Assembly: GCA_030549205.1 (NCBI GenBank)
Contig: JAUKTV010000001.1
Location: 4,526,001-4,590,000, forward strand
DNA: 64,000 nucleotides
Direction: 5' to 3'
Source of the DNA: Apiosordaria backusii
Taxonomy: Eukaryota > Ascomycota > Sordariomycetes > Sordariales > Lasiosphaeriaceae
Of this stretch, positions 32,977 through 43,523 are shown one piece after another. Position 1 is the stretch's first letter, and the number at the start of each line of letters is the position of its first letter. Position numbers and translations under genes: made by a program. Below the pieces are notes generated by a model. The model was not told where the DNA came from and did no database searches. It worked only from the letters and a program-made list of their open reading frames with translations.

Positions 32977-34521
32977 GAAGGAGAGGAGGACCACAGAGGT
33001 CCCCGGCTGTAATACTTGGTATATGATGTACCTGAAGGAGTTTCCGAGGGTAGGACGATGGCGAGCTGCCAGTCACGATCCGGGCGTTTATTTTTCAGTT
33101 TTTCCTGGTTTGTGTTGGATTTGGCAGTCCCTCGCTATGGGTCATTTCCAGATCTGACTGCCGCAAGGCATATCATTTGGGGGGCGGGATACGATGTGAT
33201 GACATTTCCTTACCAAAAGCATTTCGCCAGGCCACTTTTTCCGGCGGGCATTCACTCCCTCACCCTTACCCATCTCATCTTCATCGGTGGCCACCAGCCG
33301 AACCGATCACCCCATCGACATTTAGTACCACAACTACTATACGGGCTTGTGGGCACTCTTCGGGACAAGGAGAATCACTTCTTGTACCCACACAGAGTAA
33401 GCCCAACCACCGAACCGAAACCCCCCCCAGTCCAATACGTCACACCACTTAGTTCTCGAATCAGTTCTCACGATCCTCTACAAAAAAACCACAAACAATA
33501 CTCTTTCACCACGTCCGCCCATCTTATTTCCGCCTTACCCGACGCTTGGACTTCTTTATGCTCAATTACAGCCGCGAACCGAACAGTCTAGCCATGTCAG
33601 ATTTCACACCCTTTCTTAACCACGCGGACAGACGATGGTGCTCTCGTTCGGTCACCATCATCACTAGCTCGGCACTCGAACCAGATTACTTGTCTCTACG
33701 GATCTTGAGGGATGTAGAGACGGGCATTTAGGTGTAGACAGGAGCAGATCAATATAGGAGCATCACGATGATTTCTGTGCTTGTGACTTGTGTGTTCTTG
33801 TATCCAGATTCGTATAATCATGTCGTCTATGTGATACCAGTGTTGAAGTGTGTAGATGGTGACATGTCAGATTGATTTGATGTCATTCCATGCCTACCTA
33901 GGGTTGTCACCCTTGCTTGGCTTAGGGTTTCCCCAGAATTTTGAATGCCGGAGCAGGCCCCGCCGCTGGCTGCATGGAAGCGAAGAAAGGGGAAACGGTG
34001 CGCGGGAACCACTGAGCTAGGGGGTACACATTCACTAAAATGGCTTAGCTCTGGGGGGGCGGCCAGGGGGCCGAGGGGCCAGTGATAAAGCCACCCTGTC
34101 CGTTCGGAAGCTCTTTTTTTGGGTGACACCTTGGGGAGCAAGCTGCGGCGCGGTTTCCCGACAAGCAGTCTCTTATTGTTTGAAAACGCGATTTGGACAG
34201 ATTGCGCCAACTCTTTTTTTTCTTACCTAATTAATTTCTGGGGAAGATCTGGAATAAATGCCAGTTTTTGCAATTGAGCTTTTTTATCTTTCTTCTGCGG
34301 AATACTACTACAGTACTGCAACGGACGATATCCTTTCGCGCGCGCCAGCCAACGCAAGCAAGACGAGCAAGACGAGCAAGACGATCAAGCAAGCAAATTG
34401 ACCGCCAAGAATTCGGCAACGAGAGAGATATAGACGGAGATACAATACGAGAGAGAGAGAGAGAGGAAGTACGCGAGAGAGAGAGAGGAAGTACGAGAGA
34501 TAGAGAGAGAGAGAGAGAGGC
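32977..34521. other. Intergenic and HUT1 leader
   Basis: The 3' flank of the KH gene and the promoter of HUT1. A TTAGGGTT box lies at 33922-33929, with 9-bp AAGACGAGC repeats at about 34359-34395. No gene is supported between them. Confidence 0.6.
34449..34520. repeat. GA-rich tandem repeat immediately before HUT1 ATG
   Basis: A polypurine tract made of GAGAGA runs interrupted twice by GAAGTACG ends two bases before the ATG at 34522. It is therefore part of the HUT1 5' UTR or core promoter and probably varies in length. Confidence 0.85.
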
Positions 34522-35981
34522 ATGGCTCGCGCAAAGGGCACGCCCATCAGGCGCGAACCATCGTCTGAGTTCACGGGGGAGCATGACAGAGGGATGGGGT
34601 TGGAGGGGGGTTGAGGAGGACGGCGAGTGGGCGGGTGGTTGAGGAGGAGCGGGAACAGGGGGGGGATGGCTCCACGACAACAACGACAGTAGTAGAGAAG
34701 GTGGAAAAGGTGGGAAGGGAGATTGGGAAGGTCGTGGGGGAGCAGAAGCAGCAGCTGGTGGTGGTGAAGAAGGAGGAGGCGGGGGTTGTGACGCTGATTG
34801 TGGATGTTGCTGGGATTTATGCCTCCTTGTTCGTTGCCCCCCCCTTTTCGTGTTTGTATTGTGAGAGATGGTTATGGTGACTGACATTTTTTTGGGGTAT
34901 GTGTAGTTTAACCTGGGCTTACCTTCAAGAGAAACTAACTACGACCACCCACGGCCCCAACGCGGAGAGGTTTACATTCTCGGTTTTCTTGCTGACGATT
35001 CAGTCGCTGTTTGCGGGGCTGGGGGGGTTGGTGTTTACGTGGGTTACTACACCGAAAGGGAAGAAGGTGCCGTCGCCGATTCCAAACAGGGCGATCCTGC
35101 CGCCGTTGTTGTTGGTTGCGTTTACGAACGCGCTGGCTGCCCCGTTTGGGTACGCGGCGCTGGCGCATATTGATTACATCACGTTTATCCTGGCCAAGAG
35201 CTGCAAGCTGCTGCCGGTGATGGCGCTGCATGTGACGATTTTTCGGAAGAGGTATCCGCTGTATAAATATTTGGTTGTGGCGGCGGTGACGTGCGGCGTG
35301 GCGGTTTTTACGCTGCATTCGGGGAGCAAGAAGCACAAGGCGGGGAGTCATTCAGGGCAGACGGCGTGGGGGATGTTGCTGCTGGGGATTAATCTGTTGT
35401 TTGACGGATTGACGAACAGCACGCAGGATTACATCTTTGGGACGTATCAGCCTTATACGGGGCCGCAGATGATGGCGGCGAATAATTTGCTGAGCGGGGC
35501 GCTGACGGGGGGGTATTTGGTGCTGAGCCCGTGGTTGGTGAGCACGGGGTTGGGGAGGTGGTTTAATATGGATGTTACGGGGGGAGGGGGGAGTTGTATG
35601 CTGCGTTGGAGTTCTTGGGGAGGTACCCGGGGGTTTGGAGGGATGTGCTGGGTTTTGCGGTTTGTGGGTGTGTGGGGCAGGTTTTTATTTGTGAGTACTC
35701 CCTGATTTATATCCCTATCGTGATGATGAGACTGACAAGATGCAGTCCATACGCTCTCGACTTTTTCGTCTGTGTTGCTGGTCACTGTGACAGTAACACG
35801 CAAGATGTTCACCATGATCCTGAGCGTCATTGCGTTCGGGCATACGCTCTCCCAGATGCAGTGGTTGGGGGTTGGGCTGGTGTTTGGTGGCATTGGGGTC
35901 GAGGCGCAGATTGCGAGGAAGGAGAAGCTGGCGAAGGAGGCTGCTAAGAAGGCGGCTCTGGCGGCTGCGAAGAAGGAATAG
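34522..35981 (+). CDS. HUT1: UDP-galactose / nucleotide-sugar transporter HUT1 (SLC35B1-like), two apparent frameshifts
   Basis: Three exons, 34522-34828, 34907-35690 and 35746-35981, with introns of 78 and 55 nt (GTTCGT and GTGAGT donors, CTGAC branch sites). Hut1 is an ER multispanning transporter that moves UDP-galactose or UDP-glucose and, in animals, ATP. The N-terminus starts MARAKGTPIRREPSSEF, as in fungal Hut1. Then the family core appears: FLTWAYLQEKL, LAKSCKLLPVMALH, GMLLLGINLLFDGLTNSTQDYIF, and in exon 3 TVTRKMFTMILSVIAFGHTLSQMQWLGVGLVFGGIG, and a Lys/Ala-rich C-terminus. Two frame changes interrupt it, in G-runs at 34605-34610 and at 35579-35591. Adding one G at each gives 1329 nt (442 aa) in one frame with all motifs. 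The most likely cause is homopolymer undercalling; a genuine pseudogene is possible but less likely as the rest is intact. Confidence 0.9.
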
Positions 35982-36249
35982 AATTTGGGGCAAAAGGGAA
36001 AGACAGAATAGAAGGGAAAACAACAGAGATACCATATACTAAAGAGAAAGAAGGCATGTCATGACGCTGGGGGAAACTGTATATATGTGTTGCCGTGGCA
36101 TGGCGTGGTGGGAGGAGATAGAGTTTGTATGATATGCGTCGAATACTGAATATTGAACACATACTATGGCATGTAGACGAAAGAAAGTAGAAACTGCTAC
36201 ACAGCCCACTGTGTAAGGATTGCTAAATACAGGCGCTGCCATCGTAGTC

Positions 36250-36315
36250 AAATACCCATCGAACTATCCTTTAAGGCCCCTCGACTATCTTATGCGGTCT
36301 TTCAACTAACTGTGT
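36250..36315. repeat. 21-bp degenerate minisatellite, copy B
   Basis: Two to three degenerate 21-bp units (CTTTAAGGCCCCTCGACTATC, then a related unit) matching the array at 2164-2290 in unit length and core. A CTTGCAGTACC sequence and a T-rich tail follow at about 36348-36380, in the same order as after copy A. Confidence 0.7.
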
Positions 36316-36981
36316 CCAATACCAATCTGAGGAAGTCACGTTGACTCTTGCAGTACCTTTTTATTTTTTTATTTTTATTTTATCCACAAGGTGTATAACT
36401 AACAAAGACAGTCACTTGCTTTCCATTCCCATGATCATGTTTTAAAATCGTTTCATTCATGTACATCCAAATTGCTATTCTACGCTTGTTGCTCCCACGT
36501 TTGTTGTATGCAAGACCACCACCTCCTCCCGTCTCCCTCCTAAAAGAGCAAAAGAGCAAGAGTAAAAGAAAGGCCCCCCGCCTGTCCCATCCAGTGTTGA
36601 AGCTCAGAAGAACTCCGTGTATAAATCAACGCCTGCGCTCTCGATGTGTGTACCAAAAAAAAAAAGAAAAGAAAAGAAGAAAGAAATAAAAAAGGAAAAA
36701 GAATGTAAATCTGTGTAATCAGAAAAGACAACTTCCACCTCAGTTCCCGTCTCCAGTCTAGATGGTCTTGGTCTTGTGTGTGTGTGTGTGTCTCCCGCTG
36801 TCTTCTCGTCGTGTGTATGCTCTCCAGCTCTTGTGTCTCTGTGTCTGTGTGTAAAGCAAAACAAAAAAGCCCACGCCCTCAGAAATGATAACCCAAACAC
36901 CGTCAAAAATGTCCAAAAAGAAAGGAAAATGCCGTGTACTCTGAACACCCCCAGCACGACAACCAAGCAAAGAAGCACTTT
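36316..36981. other. Convergent intergenic region, HUT1 / F-box gene
   Basis: Contains polypurine/A-rich runs (36657-36700) and a GT run (about 36774-36792). It includes the 3' ends of the two converging genes. No further gene seen. Confidence 0.6.
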
Positions 36982-39138
36982 CTATCGCTTGGTCTCACCA
37001 GCATCAACCCCTTCCCCTTCACCTTCCCCTTTACATAACCGCACACCCCACCGTCCTCCCCCTCCGTCTCGTCGCCCCTTGTCCCCCCCTTGTTGCCCTT
37101 GCTGCCCCCCTTGTCGCCGCTGCTGATCCTGCTCCAAAACATCCCTCATCTCCCTCGCCCTCCTCCTCCTCCTTCTGCCCCCTCCCGCCTCCATCTCCTG
37201 CTCAGCCTGCATGTACTCAGCCCACTTCCTCTCTACCCTCTTCGCACTGTTCAGCTCCCCCCGGAGGACCCGCCTGGTGTGCTCGTCAACAGTCATCTGC
37301 CAGGTGTGGAAGCATTTGAGGTTGATGACTTGTTTTCCTTTTGTACCAGTACTCCCACCGCCGATGTCGAGAACACCATCCTTTGCAGGTTTGGGGGTGA
37401 GAGGTTCCGAGTTGCGAGACAAAATCTCGAGGATGCCGGTCCAGGTGACGAGGGGGGTGTCGTAGATTGTTAGGTGGAGGGTGACTTCTGGTAGGGGTGA
37501 CGGTGCCCGGTGGGAAAGGGATCGGCTCCGGACCATGTCTGCCGCTTCGGTTAGGGTGAGATTGGAAATGCGGGTGTTGTCTAGCAGGACGGATTTGAGG
37601 TTGGTGCAGGACTGGAAAACGGGGAGCATGCCCGTGTCGGAGATGTTTTCGCATGCGGAGATGCTCAGGTGTTCGAGTTTGGTGGAGCAGGGGGATTTGG
37701 ACAGGTGGTTGACGAAGAGGGAGTTTGTCAGGTGGGACAGGTCCTCTAGGTCGAGGTGGGTTAGGTTGGGGCAGGAGGCCAGAATAGGTTCGAGGGAGGA
37801 GTCGGTTAGCAGGGTGATGTTGGAGAGGGAGAGGCCTTCTAGGTGGGGGGTCATGTAGGCGAGATGCTTGATGGATTGATCCGAGAGACGGACGCAGCGG
37901 GTTAGGTCGAGATGGCGGAGTTTGCGGGGAGGGGATAGAGGGCGGTTGCTGAGGAGGTCGAATTCTGGGTTTGGGCCGAGGATCATGGTTGTGAAGATGT
38001 CGTCTGTGAGATCGGAGCAGTTGGATAGGATGAGCTTTTCGAGGTTGTTGGATTGAAAGATGGCGGTTGCTACGTCCGCGTTGGAGGAGAAGCCTCTGAC
38101 GGAGCTGGCGCGGAGGTCGCGGAGTTTGGGGCAGCCTTCGATCACGAATCTGATGCCGCGGGCGTCCATTTGTTTGCAGCCGGAGACGTTGAGGGTTTCG
38201 AGCTGGGGGCATTCTCGGGAAATGATCTTGCAGGTTGCGTTGTTGACTGCGGGAAGGCCGGTGAGGTTTATGTGGACGAGTTGTTTGTTAGTTTTGAGAA
38301 GAGTGTGTAGAGTTGGTCGTTGGAAGTTACGGCATCCTTCCAAGGTGGTGCTATAGAGGTTGTGGCAGGCTTTTACCAAGCGTTGTGCTCGTTGCATGTG
38401 CTCGATTTGGAGACAGCCCCTGAGGTTGAGGTCATGCACAAACGGGCCGGCCGTTTCGAGAATCTTGGTCAACGACTCGGCTGGTATTTCCTTGTAGAAA
38501 TTCGAGGCATCGAATTCAGTCCAGAGCTGGCCGTCAAAGCACAGCTCGTGGAATTTCTTGGATACTCGCGAGACTTGAACAAGCTCTTTTGGCGACAGGA
38601 ACGAGAGCACGTGGATCTTGATCTCGTTTGGTATGCTGTCCCAAAAGTTGAACACCTTGGCCTTCTTCTTGATTTCGGTTGGTAGGGAAATGGTCATCGG
38701 TGTTGGCACGGGGTGCTCGACCTTGCGAACTGCCAAGACAGACTCAATTCCATCGTAACCCGGGGTCTCAATGCCCGGTGTCGCGGCAACGGAAGTAGGA
38801 GCGGTCGAGACATCTCCAAACGAGAAGTAGGAAGAGCTGCTGCTCGGTTGGCCAAACGGAGACGGAGTCGAGGTGAGGCTCACACAAGACAGCGAAGAAG
38901 CCGAGCTCCTGTACGGGACGCTTGACGCTCTGGGACGGGTAATTCGAGCACGTAGACTCTGCGAGGAAGATATCCGTTGCAGACCTCTCAAAAGCATTTG
39001 CCGGCCTTTGCTCTTGTGCTGCAACACTGGGAACTGTTCAACAACATCATTTCCGGGGTGAACGTCTAAGCTACCGGCCTCTGATGCGGAGCTCGCCGGC
39101 GAGTCCGGGGTCGTGTGTGAAGTTGTGGAGTCAGCCAT
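36982..39138 (-). CDS. F-box and leucine-rich-repeat protein
   Basis: A single exon of 718 aa from the ATG at 39138; the longer open frame upstream (to 39228) has no ATG. The F-box lies near residues 160-205 (WDSIPNEIKIHVLSFLSPKELVQVSRVSKKFHELC), followed by FDGQLWTEFDASNFYKEIP. From about residue 230 to 500 there are 9-11 cysteine-type LRRs of the form CPQLETLNVSGCKQMDARG and LRHLDLTRCVRLSDQSI. This is the Grr1/Pof2/Amn1-like layout of an SCF ubiquitin ligase substrate receptor: the F-box binds Skp1 and the LRRs bind the target. The N-terminal 150 residues are Ser-rich, and the C-terminus is rich in Gly, Arg and Gln. The substrate cannot be predicted. Confidence 0.9.
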   Translation of the reverse strand: MADSTTSHTTPDSPASSASEAGSLDVHPGNDVVEQFPVLQHKSKGRQMLLRGLQRISSSQSLRARITRPRASSVPYRSSASSLSCVSLTSTPSPFGQPSSSSSYFSFGDVSTAPTSVAATPGIETPGYDGIESVLAVRKVEHPVPTPMTISLPTEIKKKAKVFNFWDSIPNEIKIHVLSFLSPKELVQVSRVSKKFHELCFDGQLWTEFDASNFYKEIPAESLTKILETAGPFVHDLNLRGCLQIEHMQRAQRLVKACHNLYSTTLEGCRNFQRPTLHTLLKTNKQLVHINLTGLPAVNNATCKIISRECPQLETLNVSGCKQMDARGIRFVIEGCPKLRDLRASSVRGFSSNADVATAIFQSNNLEKLILSNCSDLTDDIFTTMILGPNPEFDLLSNRPLSPPRKLRHLDLTRCVRLSDQSIKHLAYMTPHLEGLSLSNITLLTDSSLEPILASCPNLTHLDLEDLSHLTNSLFVNHLSKSPCSTKLEHLSISACENISDTGMLPVFQSCTNLKSVLLDNTRISNLTLTEAADMVRSRSLSHRAPSPLPEVTLHLTIYDTPLVTWTGILEILSRNSEPLTPKPAKDGVLDIGGGSTGTKGKQVINLKCFHTWQMTVDEHTRRVLRGELNSAKRVERKWAEYMQAEQEMEAGGGRRRRRRAREMRDVLEQDQQRRQGGQQGQQGGDKGRRDGGGGRWGVRLCKGEGEGEGVDAGETKR

Positions 39139-42100
39139 GACGGCGACGAGTCCGGGAACCGTATCCGGAATTTGGTTCGAATTTGGCAGGCCAAAAACCG
39201 ACGAAGGAAAGCAAAGAGTGTCAAGCAATCAAGTAAGAAGTTCTGGAAGAAGGAGACAAAGACGCATATCAAGAAGGGTGCGTTGTTTATGTTTCCCCCT
39301 TCTAATGGCGCCTCGGAATCGGTGAGCCGGGGAAGGGTGGCGCTGTTAAGTAAATGGTGGAGTGGGGTGGTTCCAAACTAAGCAGCAGGCGAGGGGCGCA
39401 ACGAGCAAAGACAAAGGACGAGACCGTGAACCTCGTGGTCCCAGCGGCGAGCCTTGTGAAGCTCACCAGCTCTTCCTTGACTGCTCGTGGTCAAAGCCTG
39501 ATTCAGTTCCTGAGGCTATGGCGTGAACGTGCTTGTGGAGAAAGAACCTCGGATTTTTTGGAAACTTTGGCTGGCGTGCTTGTAGATCAAAGCGGGGGGA
39601 GCGAGAGTTTGGATCTCTACTGCGGTATGACTTGTGAGCTCCAGGGTCCGAGCCAGCTGCAGCGTGTTGATCCGTTGGGATGGTGCCCGACTTTCCCGGT
39701 ACGGAAGTGATTGGACCGACAGAAGAAACTGGGAAGGTCTGGCCAGGACAGGGAGGTCAGCCTCAAGCAGTTGGGGGCAATGAGAGCCAGTTGTTTCACG
39801 CACGGGAGAAATACTGTGTAGTAATAAAGCTGAGATGGAGTCGGTGGAAGCTGGAGGTTGTGTAAAAGTCAGAGGCAGCTCGCATCATGGATATAGTTCA
39901 AAAAGTTGACAAGATAGATCCTGTGCCTGGATGTTCGCAGGGTCCTCTGTCCCCCACCGGATTTCTGATTTACCAGACAAATGGCATCCCGAATACCCCT
40001 TAGTCCGATAGGATCAACAGGGAAAGGCAAGGGTTCTCCAACATTGGTGGTGGTGTGGTTGCACAAGTTTCCCTGCATCTAAGCGTCCCATAGACTCTTT
40101 TGGGGAAGTGCCAAAGCACCCCAAGGACAAAAAAGAGGCCAGCTGCGCTCTCGATGCCGCATCTGACCAGTCTTCGTGGCACCCGTCGAGCGGTTCGTGA
40201 TCTTTAACAATGCTGGCGATTGGCTCTCATTGTTTGTTCTCGTCGCCCATGCGACCCCTCCTGGCCTTATCTTATCTTTATTTGGGCGGGTATGTCTTGG
40301 CTATCATTGTGTGAATTGTTTGTCTTCCTTTTGATCAGGAACGCATGGTGTGATAGACAAAGAAAAGACGGAGCCGCCGTCTAGCCCGTCAGCACCATTG
40401 TTATCTGATATGCGAAGAGGTTTTCATCAGATGGTGGTCAGCAAACTTTGGAGGTTGGAGAAGCACAAGAAGGAAACGGGTGGCCAAAAGACCCCTTAAC
40501 ATCCCGGCTTATCCAGTGCAGATCTGCCCCTCATTTTCACTATCGATCTTTACCCCGCCAATTCGCCATCGCAGCAATGCGATAGACACCAGCCAGGCGA
40601 AGGCAGGAATACCACCTGGTAAACAGAGTCAGGTAGCGAACGGGCCTTTAGATTTTGGCAGAGTGTGTCCCAAAGAACGGAAAGAGAATATTCTGCAGGT
40701 GGCTTTTCCGCCCCCGAGCACCGAGTACATCTTGTGTTCTCGAAACTGCAGCCGCCATGTCTGTGGTGTGGTGTCTTCCAGGTTGGTGTGTAGGGCAAGA
40801 GGAGGGCCCTGCAGGGGCTGGTCTCCCAATAGGCATTCCATATCTGTATCTGTAGAGGGCTTGCATCCGGCCCGTGAATCCCACTAGCTCGTGAGCTGCG
40901 AATAATACGAATTATTTATAAAAAGGAAAGGCTGGGGGTACAGAGAGGTTCATGTCTCGCAGCGGTGTAAAGATGGTCGACTGACGTGTGATGGATACAG
41001 CTTCTTGTAAGGATGAACAAAGTATTAAAGCCGGGGAGGCGGTGGCAGAGCAGAGTCTGCTGACATGACTCGTCGGTGACGAGCGTCCCAAGTGACCGTT
41101 CCTCCTTGCAAGGTGCGAAGCAGCAACATGGGACTATGGCCATGGGATCATGCTGGTCGGTGGTTGCTCGGATTCGGATTCGGGTGGATGATGTCTCGAC
41201 GGTGACGACCACTTGATTTCCATTCTGTTGGCCCAAGAACATCTCCCGTGCTGCTGGCCGTTTCGTCCGAATGGGTCGGTCGGACACTGACCCGGGGCGG
41301 AGGGTCGGTCCCCCGGACCAGCGCGGCAAAGTGGGGTTTTTCTACGAGTACCACCGGACCTTCTTTTTTTCTTCTCCCAACTGGTGGTTCCCGAAGCTTG
41401 CAGCTCCCAACGCTTGGCAGCGTGGTTTCTTTCCTTGGCCATCAAAGCCATAAACGCCAGATGGAGTTCCTGATCCACGATCCCCACTGCTGTGCTGCCC
41501 AAAAAGAGCAAGGCAACGTCCTGGTGGACAGCATCACCTCATATAGGCAGCCTTGTCATGGGTTAGCGCGTGGTATCAAGGGCCGAAGCAGCTGACCGCA
41601 AGATCCCATCATACCATCCCCCTACTACTCGGCTCCGAGTGATTTTGACTGACAGACTGTAGTGTGTAAGTGCTGGAATTCCCCGGCTCCCCAAGTTTTG
41701 GCTGAGAGGTGATGTTGCTGGGTACCTTAGGTAGGGATGTAGTTGAAGCGAGATCGGAATACTACCTACTTCACGCGGGATGCATGCGGGGGTTGCGGTG
41801 ATTCTTCTCCTTCGGTATTGCCCTCCCGTCGTGTCGTGAGAATTTAGAGAGGACCAGAGTTGGGGCCTGGAATGAGATCACAATGTCTCGGATCCAAGGC
41901 TGCCAGGGCGATAAAATACCTCGGATATCCTGCAGGCCATGCGATCGTGCGACAGAGGGGACCATCGCAGGGTCTATCCTGCGGGAAAAAGCAGCAAACC
42001 GTGGCAATGATCAACATGACAAGCACCGGGAGCTGCACGATGACCTCGCCCGAGGGGACTCTTGCCGAGTGTCTGTTGTGCCACTGACAGTGAGTTGGTT

Positions 42101-43523
42101 GCTGCTGGAAGCCGTCATCTGAACAATATCGAGACATCTCTGTAAGTTTTCACAGTACGTAAGGTATCGTGGCTCGTTTTTGTTTCAAGGTCAAAGCGAG
42201 AGAACTGGTCCGTCACTGAGACCAAAACCCAAACACAGAACCCCAGTTGGCCTGCCGTTTCTTTTCACATGGGCCCCCGCGTTCGGACTGCAACCAATGT
42301 AACGGCAGACATGCGGATCTCCAAAAAAAGCAGGGAAAGGATTTGAGGAATGAAGTTCATTCGGGGTCCACAGTGCGTTTCCGTCTGTCTGGGACTGTGG
42401 CGGCCTTGGCTGGTTGGGTTGACGACGGCCCTCAGCATGATGAAGATTGTTTTGGTTAAAACCTCCCAAGCAAACCTGCCACTACCCTTGGTTCGTGGCA
42501 CCCGCGAGAGAATAGGTGCATGTGTGGTAGTTCATTAGAATTACACAGCGGTAACCCGTCCCGGCTGGTTGGAGAAACGGACCTTTCATGCCGTTCCAAT
42601 GTTGTATCGAGGTTTTGTTGACTTCAACAAGACCTTGCGGCAGAAAGAAAAGCCACCTTCAGCGCTTACCGCGCCGGGCCGCGGGGGTCTGTGTGGGTGT
42701 TTGGGGCCTCGGGATGATCACTGCGGCCGAAGATTCTACGGTGTGCGCACTGTGCCACGATGGGCAGTGGTGGCCAACACCTCCGCCGACCAGCACCAGG
42801 CCCCATCACTGCTCGTCATGCAAGCATCTAGTGTATAGTTGGGGCAGCCCGCTAAAAGACTTGCAAGAGCGGACCCCAGCGCGTGACAGATCATTCTAAA
42901 TCTCGATTCTGCTGCAAACAACGTGCGACAGCCAGCTTTACGATTCCATCAGGCACTCAGGCACTCAGGCTTCGAGACCAAGCAGCAGCAGACAGGCATC
43001 TGATTTGAAGTTTGAAGGCGGGCACAGCCGACTCGAATCGAACCCATCCCTCCATCTGTCGTCCAGTCGCAGTCGCGCAAAGGACGGCACCTCCGATTTC
43101 GAAAGTACGTGCGTACCTCACCTGGCAGCCCTACCTATCGAACTTCAAAAATCTGCACCTCGGCCCTGCGCTTGACGTTTGACGCTGCCCTACCTCCCTC
43201 CGTACTCAGAAGTCGACACGATACTATTTTTTGCGCCAACAACTAGAGGACCAAATACAAAGAAGGGGTGGAACGAGGCCTGCCTACGGACAAATCTGAA
43301 TCTTGTCTGTGGACTTAACCCCGAGCTTCCAGAAAACACCCAACAGACGTACCTTGGGCTCGACTCTTGCAACCCCGCTAGCCACGAACCTCTCGTCTTC
43401 CTCCAACACACACCTTACATACAGTTTTGCTATACTAAAGACCACTGAATACACGCTGCTTGCGCCAATTATGCTCGGTGTATATGGTGGGAACCATGAC
43501 AATGGTGGGTTCGCGGATACCTA
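39139..43523. other. Gene-poor region upstream of the PAS kinase
   Basis: Over 4 kb with only short overlapping ORFs in all frames and no recognisable domain, RNA gene or repeat. The left end is the F-box gene promoter. The right end (from about 43020) is likely the PAS kinase promoter and leader. Composition is unremarkable, without a strong AT shift. Confidence 0.55.

Noticed and set aside
37286..38212. 308-codon Arg/Pro-rich ORF within the F-box gene
   Set aside because: Wrong frame of the LRR exon with typical shadow composition.
39139..39228. Upstream extension of the F-box protein
   Set aside because: The extension begins with TTG; the first ATG is at 39138.
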